A program made the position numbers and the translations under genes. This document shows, in pieces, positions 37,920 through 45,889 of a DNA stretch of 64,000 nt (the first letter of the stretch is position 1; each line of letters begins with the position of its first letter). The notes below the pieces were generated by a model. The model worked only from the letters and a program-made list of their open reading frames with translations. It was not told where the DNA came from and did not search any database. Origin of the DNA: Anaspis maculata (taxonomy: Eukaryota > Arthropoda > Insecta > Coleoptera > Scraptiidae); assembly GCA_949128115.1 (NCBI GenBank), contig OX421965.1, positions 53,624,012 to 53,688,011 of the forward strand. Reading direction: 5' to 3'.

Positions 37920-38101
37920 ATCTCAAACGGCTGAAAAAGGGTCCGTTTGCTGGAACTGCAAGCAGCCTGGTCATATCGCTAGAGTCTGCACAGCGGCACA
38001 GCCCCAGAGACTTACTATTGCCACCGTTATGGGGTGCATGGTAAATCATGATCTTGCCGGCAGATCTTGTATACCTCGAGGGACCGGTTCACAATTCTCA
38101 T
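37920..38101 (+). pseudogene. Gag CCHC zinc-knuckle fragment of a Ty3/Gypsy-like element
   Basis: The frame reads CWNCKQPGHIARVC at 37948-37989, a textbook CX2CX4HX4C nucleic-acid-binding knuckle of a retroelement Gag. The frame stays open to TAA at 38099-38101. Upstream coding is not preserved. It belongs to an older element than the BEL/Pao copy, which lies 400 bases downstream. The Gypsy assignment rests on the RT-like fragment after the second LTR. Confidence 0.6.
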
Positions 38102-38445
38102 CTTCGTAAAACTGGAAACCGAATGCGAAAGACACCGGCAAACATCGGCTGCCAAGAAGTTACCCTCCATTATATCAATTTTTTCAATTTTTTCAACTTT
38201 GGCCTATTCCTGGCTTGCATTTTTGTTGCAAGCCAATCACCGACGCCAGTTAATGCTTTCCTCCACTATATTGGAAACTTTGCCGAACTCAGGGTAGAGA
38301 TCTTTTCAACGACCACCAACATTGCATGGAGGCGGCACCATCTTTCACATTTCATGTTTTATGCGACACACATTTATGGCTTTGCGTTTAGCAAGCAGTC
38401 CAACTAAATCAAGGAACTTATTCTCGAGACGAAAATTCGACCACC

Positions 38446-38502
38446 ACTGCTGGAGATCGAACTTACGACCCCTGGTATGGCAGTCGGACGCGTTGACCAT
38501 CA
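38446..38502 (-). mobile_element. tRNA-like SINE head, split by the BEL/Pao insertion
   Basis: On the minus strand the sequence contains GTCAACGCGTCCGACTGCC and then AGTTCGATCTCC, resembling the A-box-to-B-box portion of a tRNA. The remainder of the head should lie after the second LTR, where the minus strand reads GAGCAGTATGATGG up to the duplicated CATCA. This suggests that the retrotransposon landed within the pol III promoter region of an older SINE. Confidence 0.45.
38498..38502 (+). repeat. Target-site duplication, left copy (CATCA)
   Basis: CATCA immediately before the 5' LTR equals CATCA immediately after the 3' LTR at 44109-44113. Five bases is the usual duplication size for BEL/Pao integrases. 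Confidence 0.95.
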
Positions 38503-39098
38503 TGTTGCGTCCCTGCACGTTCGGTGTGCGCGGTGCGGGAAAGGTGGGTGATGTTTATCACAGTCACGGCGCTGTGGAAAAAACAATTGACGCAGATAGT
38601 TGAGAGAAAAAAGGCGTCCGTCCGTCAAGCGGAGCGAAAAAGTCGGCATCAGCTGGCAAGATCTCGAAAAGCATCCACGACACACCAAAGAAGAGCATCC
38701 ACGACGTCTACTGCCTGTTCTGGTCTGCTGAGTGTTGCCGGGCCCATGCAGAAGCCTGCGGCGGCGATTCTGTGTCGAGCGTGACCTTTATCACAGCGAG
38801 CCGACTCCCCGAGTGCCTGGATCTCGCCGGTGCCACGTCGCAGGTGACGCTATTCCCGTTGTCGCCGGTGCCACGTCGCAGGTGACGCTATTCCCGTTGC
38901 CCTTCATCCATACAATTAACTTTGGCTTCAATATACATTTTCCCCTCAAATTTCAATCCAGTTGTGTTTCATTCCTCCTTGCATCCGTGTTTAAGTTGTG
39001 TTTTTGTCGCTGAGCATTTTTATCGGAGCACTTGGGAGGTACCTACTCTTAGGATACCTCCCACAATTTTGTGTCCAGCGTGCTCTCACGCAGCGCCA
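38503..39098 (+). repeat. 5' LTR
   Basis: 596 bp starting TGTTGCGTCC and ending CAGCGCCA, aligned with a constant offset of 5010 to 43513-44108 with no difference that I could see. It contains a 38-bp unit twice in tandem at 38824-38861 and 38862-38899 (unit starts TCGCCGGTGCC). It should supply the promoter and start of the genomic RNA. The exact transcription start is not visible. Confidence 0.95.
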
Positions 39099-39104
39099 TA
39101 AAAC

Positions 39105-39121
39105 TGGTCCTTCGAGCCGGA
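39105..39121 (+). other. Primer-binding site for tRNA-Tyr
   Basis: TGGTCCTTCGAGCCGGA begins six bases after the 5' LTR. Its complement equals the 3' end of eukaryotic tRNA-Tyr, whose acceptor stem starts CCTTCGA and whose 3' strand ends TCGAAGGA before CCA. Minus-strand DNA synthesis would start here. Confidence 0.85.
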
Positions 39122-39450
39122 TTTGCTTCTGGCCTTTTTCTACACGGGGTGCAAGGTGGAATTTCACATTTTTCCAAATTTTGCATTTTTTTTATTTATT
39201 TTTTTTTTTATATTTCTTTTTTTTTGCGCTCTTTTGGTAAATTTCAGCTTGACCTTCGTACGTCTCGTGGTCTTTCATTCGGTCCGCTCACCGTGCATCA
39301 TTTTGCTTCGGTAAAGCCGCGTTCACACTGCACTTTTGCAGATTTTCAACTTTTTCGTCCTCAAATTGCGAAAATTTGTGCCGTTTAATACGCTTTTCAC
39401 CGGTGTAGGTGTCACATGTCCCTAAGTGTTTCGTGACATTGCTGTGCTGA

Positions 39451-39681
39451 CGCGTTTCTTGCGAAAATCGGGGTCTAGCTGCGCCTTTGAGAGCCTACTA
39501 GTCTGATCCGTTGCATGGCCTTTTATTAACGCGTCTCTCGCGAAAATTCAGTCTAGCTGCGCCTTTGAGAGCCTACTAGCCTGATCCGTTGCATGGTCTT
39601 GTGTACTCACGCGTCTCTCGCGAAAATTCAGTCTAGCTGTGCCTTTGAGAGCCTGCTAGTCTGACCCATTGCGGCTCACAC
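39451..39681 (+). repeat. Three tandem 79-80-bp repeats in the leader
   Basis: Units start at 39451, 39530 and 39610 with CGCGT(T/C)TC and contain GTCTAGCTG, CCTTTGAGAGCCT and CCGTTGCATGG-like blocks. The second and third are closest. They sit between the primer site and gag, where packaging signals of LTR elements often lie. A role in packaging is inference. Confidence 0.9.
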
Positions 39682-39735
39682 TTGACACTCAATTCAATTG
39701 TTAGGTAACCCGTCCATTGCCGCGTTTTCTTCGCC

Positions 39736-42700
39736 ATGGAGGGTATTTTGTTTTACCTAAGTTCAGTGATATCACGCCTAGAGTCGCGATTTGTGGCTGG
39801 TATGCAGGCCTCTGATGATGCTACCCTGCAACCCGCCTTTGTGTCTTCTTTCAATGGAATCTCGCAAATTTATTCGCAGTTCATGACGCAGTTTGAGAAG
39901 GCATCCCAAGTCGATGTTACCTCTGAACAGAAAGAACAGTTCTTCGCATCTACCTCGCGGGTCGATGAACTATTCTTCAAATTGTCTGCGCTTCATGACG
40001 AGTTTGTCGAACGGAGGATTCGTTTGGGACACTCTTTACCTCCGTCCGAGCACAATGGCTCACAATTGTCCTTGAATCAAAATAGGAATCATTCCAGCAG
40101 CAACGTTCGGTTGCCAAAAATTACGCTTCCATCCTTTGATGGTTCTTTGAAGAATTGGCCTACATTTTTCGACATGTTCAACACGCTCATTCACAATAAT
40201 GAGTCCTTGTCAGACATTGAGCGTTTTCAATACCTCATTTCGTCTCTTTCGGGGGAACCTCTGTCATTAGTGAAGCACCTTCCTCTCAACGCGGACAATT
40301 ACGAGACTGGTTATACTGCTTTAGTAGAACGCTACCAGAATGATCGTCTTCTAGTAACTTTTTATTGGAAAGCGCTTTGGAATGCCCCTGCGGCAACTTC
40401 AAATTCTGTGAAGTCTCTTCGTGAATTGCTCAACACGTTTAAGGAAAACCTTGAGGCCTTGAAACAGTACTCTCAAGTTGACTTGTGGAATTTTACACTC
40501 CTTAGTGTTTTCCTACAAAAACTGGACAGTTCAACCCGCACGAGGTTTGAGTTGAAATATTCCGGTTCAGATATTCCTCGCTTCGAGGATCTACAATCTT
40601 TCATTCTCAATCAATGCCGTGCATTTGAAGCCACTTCGTTGAATTCTGAGACTGACGTGTCTCTTACGCCGTCTAATTCTTCGAAGTCTGCTCCTGCTAA
40701 AACCAAATTCGATTCTGGTCACAAGCAGAGATTCTCACAGTCGCTTGTCTCTCAAGCCGATGGTGGCAGATCAGAGTGCTTTTATTGCAAAGGCAAACAT
40801 TTGCCCTCTCAGTGCAAGTCCTTTCTAGCTCTTTCCCCACGCGAAAGGTTCAATGCTACTCGTAGCAAAAGGGTCTGTGGAAATTGCTTGAGGTCTGATC
40901 ATAATTCTTTTGATTGTACTTCCAAGTTTTCGTGTCGCGTGTGTAATATGAAGCACCACACGTTGCTGCATTTCCCAACCGCAAACTCGCCGGCATCGTC
41001 TCTTTCTAATACGTCACCGGCCCCGTCTGATTCTGCACAGAGTCCAGCATCTCTGAGCTGCGTAGTCAACCTCACAGCAAACGCTCTCGCGTCTCAAGTC
41101 CTGCTCGCCACTGCGATCGTTCACGTTTGTGACCGGTGGGGAGGCTACCGCCGTCTTCGTGCTCTCATCGACCCGGGCAGTCAAGTTTCTTTCATTCTCG
41201 ACTCTAGTGCACGCAACTTAGGCCTTTCACGTTCTTCTGAACAAGTACCTGTGTTTGGTTTGGGTCTCACTCCTTCCAAATCCACATGTGGTACAATGTC
41301 TTGCTCAATCAAAGCTGTGAATTCTCCGCCTCTTCCGGCAGTTGACTTTGTTGTATTGCGCAACATTTGTGGCGATTTGCCGGACACTCGTTTGAATCCG
41401 CTGCGGTTGCAAGACGCTCGTCTGCAAAATCTTGCTGACCCAAGCTGGCACACGCCGGGACCGATTCATATGCTTTTGGGCGCGGATGTTTATCCCGCTA
41501 TCATTCAAAATGGTATTATCTCCACTGGATGTGGGAGTCCGATTGCCATTCACACGATCTTCGGTTGGGTTTTGCTGGGTCCTTTTCAGTCGCCCGCAAA
41601 GTCTCGCCAGTCATTTCTTGCCTGTATGTCGGCCGGCGTGGACGATGCTCTCCAACGTTTTTGGGAAATAGAAGAAATTCCTAATTCCCTGTCGAGTTCT
41701 CGTATGTCTCTTGAAGATCAAGAGGCAGAGGCCGTTTTCCGTGACACCGTTTATCGCTGTCCTTCCGGTCGCTTTGGAGTCGCTTTGCCATTCAAAGTGT
41801 CCTCACCAACGTTTGAGAATTCCAAACCCATAGCTGATCGTCGTTGGTTAGCCACTGAACGGCGGTTAGGTAATCAGGATACACTCCGTGAGTTATATAT
41901 GGAATTTATGCGCGATTATGTTGACTCAGGTCACATGACGTTGTTGGACGAGGAACCTCATAATTCGGAGAGCTATTATCTCCCCCATCATCCTGTCGTC
42001 AAAATCGAAAACGATAAACAAAAAATTCGTGTTGTGTTTGATGCTTCGGCGCAAGCGGCGAATGGTCTGTCTCTCAACGAGACTCTTCTCGTCGGTGCTA
42101 AGCTGCAACATGATATAGTAGCCTTGCTACTTCGGTTCCGTTGTCAACCCGTCGTGTTTACTTGTGACATTCGCCAAATGTATCGGCAAATTCTTATCTT
42201 GCCTGAACACCGAAAGTACCAACTCATTCGTTTCCGTTTTTCTTCTGATGGACCCATCGAAACTTACCAACTAAACACCGTTACATATGGTGTTTCTTCG
42301 TCACCGTTCCTCGCTATCCGCACCTTGCTTCATTTGGCTGAACAAGGCGCCTCAGAGTTCCCTTTGGCTGCGCAGGCAATTCGTCGCAGTTTGTATGTAG
42401 ACGATTTACTTTGCGGTGCGGACTCCGTGGAATCGGCCCGTGAGTTACTAACTCAGATCATCAACCTACTTCAATCAGGTTGTTTTGAACTGCGCAAATG
42501 GGCCAGCAATCACCCAGATGTGTTGCAAAACATACCTCCTGATCATTGTCGTACAAAGCCGTCCACCTTCAGTGATGTTGCTGACAATACGGTCAAAATT
42601 CTCGGCCTCCAGTGGCAAGCGAACAATGACGCCTTCTCGTTCACTGTTCAGCCCTCAGATGCATCATGCACCAAACGTGCCATTTTGTCTAAGGTGGCTC

Positions 42701-43344
42701 GCATTTACGATCCTCTCGGGTTCATATGTCCCGTGTCATTTCTTGCCAAGTGTATCATCCAGCGTTTATGGAAACTTGGACTTGATTGGGATGACACCCC
42801 GCCAGATGTCATATGTCAGCAATGGACACGTTTCCAGTCTGAACTTACGCAACTTTCGCAGTTGCAAATTCCTCGTCTATCATTCTCGTCGCCCGTAGAC
42901 AAGTGTCAGTTACATGCATTCTGTGACGCATCGGAGTCTGGGTACGCGTGCGTTTTATACGCTCGCTATCTTCAGGATGGTGTTACCACCGTTCGGTTCT
43001 TGATCGCCAAATCGAAAGTAGCTCCGGTTAAATTACTGACCATCCCTCGTCTCGAATTGATTCAAGAAATGCACCAGCGCTTCTGGTCACGTTGGCGGGA
43101 TGAGTACCTACACACCCTGTACCAGCGCAGTAAATGGCACAAATCAAATCACCTCGAGGCCTCTGACGTGGGAACGTTGGTTCTGATAAAAGACGAGAGT
43201 GCCCCCCCTCTCAAATGGAGAATTGGACGAATTGTGACGCTTTACCCGGGTAAAGACGGTATCAACCGTGTAGCGGATGTTCGAACCCAGACAGACGTCT
43301 TGAGGCGTCCTCTGGTGAAGCTGTGCCCTTTACCCAAAGATTAG
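39736..43344 (+). CDS. gag-pol: BEL/Pao Gag-Pol polyprotein with in-frame integrase deletion
   Basis: This 1202-residue protein starts at an ATG in a good context (GCCATGG). In order it carries: a Gag region of DUF1759 type at about 126-300; three zinc knuckles at 348-360 (CX2CX3HX4C), 381-394 (CX2CX4HX4C) and 399-411 (CX2CX3HX4H); an aspartic protease with LIDPGSQ at D479, where DSG is the commoner form; a reverse transcriptase with catalytic D811 and YVDD at 887-890; and the start of RNase H with FCDAS at D1064 and PRLEL at 1104-1108. At about residue 1108 (base 43059) it jumps directly to RFWSRWRDEYL, which belongs to the C-terminal DUF5641 block after the integrase. About 500-600 residues are thus absent compared with the usual 1700-1800. 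No stop or frameshift interrupts the rest. Confidence 0.95.
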   Translation: MEGILFYLSSVISRLESRFVAGMQASDDATLQPAFVSSFNGISQIYSQFMTQFEKASQVDVTSEQKEQFFASTSRVDELFFKLSALHDEFVERRIRLGHSLPPSEHNGSQLSLNQNRNHSSSNVRLPKITLPSFDGSLKNWPTFFDMFNTLIHNNESLSDIERFQYLISSLSGEPLSLVKHLPLNADNYETGYTALVERYQNDRLLVTFYWKALWNAPAATSNSVKSLRELLNTFKENLEALKQYSQVDLWNFTLLSVFLQKLDSSTRTRFELKYSGSDIPRFEDLQSFILNQCRAFEATSLNSETDVSLTPSNSSKSAPAKTKFDSGHKQRFSQSLVSQADGGRSECFYCKGKHLPSQCKSFLALSPRERFNATRSKRVCGNCLRSDHNSFDCTSKFSCRVCNMKHHTLLHFPTANSPASSLSNTSPAPSDSAQSPASLSCVVNLTANALASQVLLATAIVHVCDRWGGYRRLRALIDPGSQVSFILDSSARNLGLSRSSEQVPVFGLGLTPSKSTCGTMSCSIKAVNSPPLPAVDFVVLRNICGDLPDTRLNPLRLQDARLQNLADPSWHTPGPIHMLLGADVYPAIIQNGIISTGCGSPIAIHTIFGWVLLGPFQSPAKSRQSFLACMSAGVDDALQRFWEIEEIPNSLSSSRMSLEDQEAEAVFRDTVYRCPSGRFGVALPFKVSSPTFENSKPIADRRWLATERRLGNQDTLRELYMEFMRDYVDSGHMTLLDEEPHNSESYYLPHHPVVKIENDKQKIRVVFDASAQAANGLSLNETLLVGAKLQHDIVALLLRFRCQPVVFTCDIRQMYRQILILPEHRKYQLIRFRFSSDGPIETYQLNTVTYGVSSSPFLAIRTLLHLAEQGASEFPLAAQAIRRSLYVDDLLCGADSVESARELLTQIINLLQSGCFELRKWASNHPDVLQNIPPDHCRTKPSTFSDVADNTVKILGLQWQANNDAFSFTVQPSDASCTKRAILSKVARIYDPLGFICPVSFLAKCIIQRLWKLGLDWDDTPPDVICQQWTRFQSELTQLSQLQIPRLSFSSPVDKCQLHAFCDASESGYACVLYARYLQDGVTTVRFLIAKSKVAPVKLLTIPRLELIQEMHQRFWSRWRDEYLHTLYQRSKWHKSNHLEASDVGTLVLIKDESAPPLKWRIGRIVTLYPGKDGINRVADVRTQTDVLRRPLVKLCPLPKD

Positions 43345-43499
43345 TCATTTCATCCTTCTTTACAAGTCGCATTGCGCACTTTGTAATAAAAAAAAAATGC
43401 AAAATATTTTCCTTCAACAAATGTGTACTGGTTTGAATAGAGGTAAAATAACATGTTGTTGAGCCGTCTTGTTCAATTTGAAAATACCTATAGGGTATT

Positions 43500-43512
43500 T
43501 TGGTGGGGAGAA
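43500..43512 (+). other. Polypurine tract
   Basis: TTGGTGGGGAGAA lies directly before the 3' LTR. It is purine-rich apart from three T bases and is in the right place to prime plus-strand DNA synthesis. Confidence 0.7.
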
Positions 43513-44108
43513 TGTTGCGTCCCTGCACGTTCGGTGTGCGCGGTGCGGGAAAGGTGGGTGATGTTTATCACAGTCACGGCGCTGTGGAAAAAACAATTGA
43601 CGCAGATAGTTGAGAGAAAAAAGGCGTCCGTCCGTCAAGCGGAGCGAAAAAGTCGGCATCAGCTGGCAAGATCTCGAAAAGCATCCACGACACACCAAAG
43701 AAGAGCATCCACGACGTCTACTGCCTGTTCTGGTCTGCTGAGTGTTGCCGGGCCCATGCAGAAGCCTGCGGCGGCGATTCTGTGTCGAGCGTGACCTTTA
43801 TCACAGCGAGCCGACTCCCCGAGTGCCTGGATCTCGCCGGTGCCACGTCGCAGGTGACGCTATTCCCGTTGTCGCCGGTGCCACGTCGCAGGTGACGCTA
43901 TTCCCGTTGCCCTTCATCCATACAATTAACTTTGGCTTCAATATACATTTTCCCCTCAAATTTCAATCCAGTTGTGTTTCATTCCTCCTTGCATCCGTGT
44001 TTAAGTTGTGTTTTTGTCGCTGAGCATTTTTATCGGAGCACTTGGGAGGTACCTACTCTTAGGATACCTCCCACAATTTTGTGTCCAGCGTGCTCTCACG
44101 CAGCGCCA
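43513..44108 (+). repeat. 3' LTR
   Basis: Same 596 bp as the 5' LTR, with the same tandem 38-bp pair at 43834-43909. It is followed by the duplicated target CATCA. It should carry the polyadenylation signals for the element RNA, but no AATAAA is visible in it. Confidence 0.95.
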
Positions 44109-44113
44109 CATCA
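44109..44113 (+). repeat. Target-site duplication, right copy (CATCA)
   Basis: Direct repeat of 38498-38502 flanking the retrotransposon. The perfect match supports a recent insertion. Confidence 0.95.
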
Positions 44114-44391
44114 TACTGCTCATATCAAGGTCAACGATCAATCAAAGTTGACGATGGACAATCAACAAATTGACGATATTGATGACAACGGCTCTCTCCT
44201 TCTTAACATAAAAAAGCGCTTGCTGGCAGGTCCTGTTCAGGAGGCGTCACGTGAGATAGCAACTTCCGTAATGCTGCCTGGACGCGAAGGCCTCTTTCGG
44301 TTCGATCGCAGGCTTCACATTGCGCCAGTCACCTCGCAGACGCTGTTAACCTCGTTCTTGACTGAAGCCTAAGCGTGGAACTTCAGCTGGT

Positions 44392-44600
44392 TGTGTATTC
44401 ATTGATGACATTATTCTCATGTGCGAACATTTCGCGAAACAACAGGTTGACGGGCCATATTGGTTTGTCTAGGAAAAAGTGGTCTAGTGGTGACAGAGAT
44501 AATTTCTAAAGATCCCAACGTGAGTACTTCGAATATGTCATCGACAGGCAAGGTTTCCACGTGTACACAGAGAAGGTTCAGCTGACCGTAGACATATCTC
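44392..44600 (+). pseudogene. Ty3/Gypsy-like reverse transcriptase fragment
   Basis: At 44392-44420 the frame reads CVFIDDIILM, the RT catalytic block in which xDD is flanked by hydrophobic residues. About 150 bases on, in another frame, it reads QGFHVYTEKVQL, as in the RT thumb region that usually has GFxVxxEKCQL. Stops lie between the two. Together with the Gag knuckle before the BEL/Pao copy, this suggests a decayed Gypsy element that the younger insertion split. Confidence 0.5.
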
Positions 44601-45235
44601 CACTGCCGCGTGTGAGCGATATTTATACAGCGCATACTTGACATAGCTGCTACTGAAGCCCATACTAAAGTTCTCCTTGATGGTTGTGTCTTTTTTCATA
44701 AATGGGCTTTTTTTCTCTAACTTTTGTATCGTGGATCTCCCTTTACAGGAACCAAACTATCCGACAACCCTCCACTTCTGCTTCATATGTTCCATCCATC
44801 TGTGAATTTTTTTTTCTTCAGAATATGATTCATCATTTCCATGATAAATTCTGGTTTCCAAATGCTGAAGCCGTTGTGAAGCTCTCTAAAGATAACGCCT
44901 TCCTTTCCTTATTTTTTTCTCTGTACTAAAAAAAAAAACTGGTGTGCGATAACGGTCGATAGTTCATCAGTCGTAACTTCCAAAAATCTTTGTTGTTGTT
45001 GTTCTCTCACCATTTTTCACACATCTACCACCCTCAAGGCAACAACGCCGGATATTACCATCAAACTTCAAGCGTATGTCGATTTTCGTTGAAATCATCG
45101 GAACTTGATGCTCTATTTATGAAAACGCGCTTGTACTAGTTATGTGATGAACGTTCAAGAGTAAAGCTTACTAGTAAACTAGTAGTAATACTAAGTAGCT
45201 AGTGAAGTTCTTGTTAACTTAAATGCCAGATATGC

Positions 45236-45547
45236 TTGAGTTTTGAGGAGCATAACATATTTCGATCTCTGAAGAATCCGGATGACGTCGCTGTCACTCT
45301 TGTTTCAAGAACTAAACTTTTCACCGAAACATTTCGTGAATTTTACGATCAAATGAATTGTGGTCACGAACAGTGCAGGAGAAACTGTAATTTGAGGAGA
45401 CACGATGTGACTTATAAGGTCGGAGGTCGCGTGCTGCATAGAATTCTGTCCTTTTCATCGCTGTTCTGTATTTTGCATGAGGCGAAACTAAACTCCCAAA
45501 TTTGTAGATCCACGCTTAGTTGCGCAGAAGTGTCACGCTGGCCTTGA
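45236..45547 (+). CDS. Unassigned open frame, candidate exon
   Basis: The first 60 codons read like a real protein: charged, balanced composition, including TKLFTETFREFYDQMNCGHEQ and two further cysteines. The frame has no ATG at its head, so it would be an internal exon. A possible donor, TATAAG followed by GTCGGA, is at about 45418. I do not recognise a family. The next frame, 45558-45884, on the same strand is less protein-like. Alternative explanation: part of an old mobile element. Confidence 0.25.
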   Translation: MSFEEHNIFRSLKNPDDVAVTLVSRTKLFTETFREFYDQMNCGHEQCRRNCNLRRHDVTYKVGGRVLHRILSFSSLFCILHEAKLNSQICRSTLSCAEVSRWP

Positions 45548-45889
45548 CCAAACACGCGTGCGTGAATGCGTCAAGGAGACATCGAACGGGGTAATGTCTG
45601 GTGACCGCAAAGGCCAAGACAAAAGCTGCACACAATTTGCTTTTGTAAAGTGGCAAACACATATTTTCACCGATTACGCAGTTTTCGTCTTTCAAAGTCG
45701 CTGTTCAATGCACGACGGATGCTTTACGGCAAGGAATCAAGAGGGGATTACCGCACACCTATTAATATTTCGGCGTGTGGGCGGGAGGGATTCCAATAAA
45801 GAAGAGGGTATCATCGGTGTTTGCAGACGCGCTCCGGGAGAATCCACCAGAATTATCACCCTGGCTGGGATACGTTCTTTTTAAGGAGC

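Larger units (their letters stand above)
38503..44108 (+). mobile_element. BEL/Pao LTR retrotransposon, 5.6 kb, integrase-deleted
   Basis: Complete by its ends: 596-bp LTRs with TG...CA termini, a tRNA-Tyr primer site, a leader with tandem repeats, a single gag-pol frame, a purine-rich tract, and a 5-bp target duplication. The two LTRs read as identical, which implies a very recent insertion. The domain order Gag, protease, reverse transcriptase, RNase H defines BEL/Pao. The integrase core is missing through an in-frame deletion, so integration must have used an enzyme from another copy. It is nested in older SINE and Gypsy-like sequence. Confidence 0.95.

Noticed and set aside
38524..39013. 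Open frames of 86-93 codons inside the LTRs
   Set aside because: They occur identically in both LTRs, lie on several frames and strands, and show no domain. They follow from the GC-rich LTR sequence.
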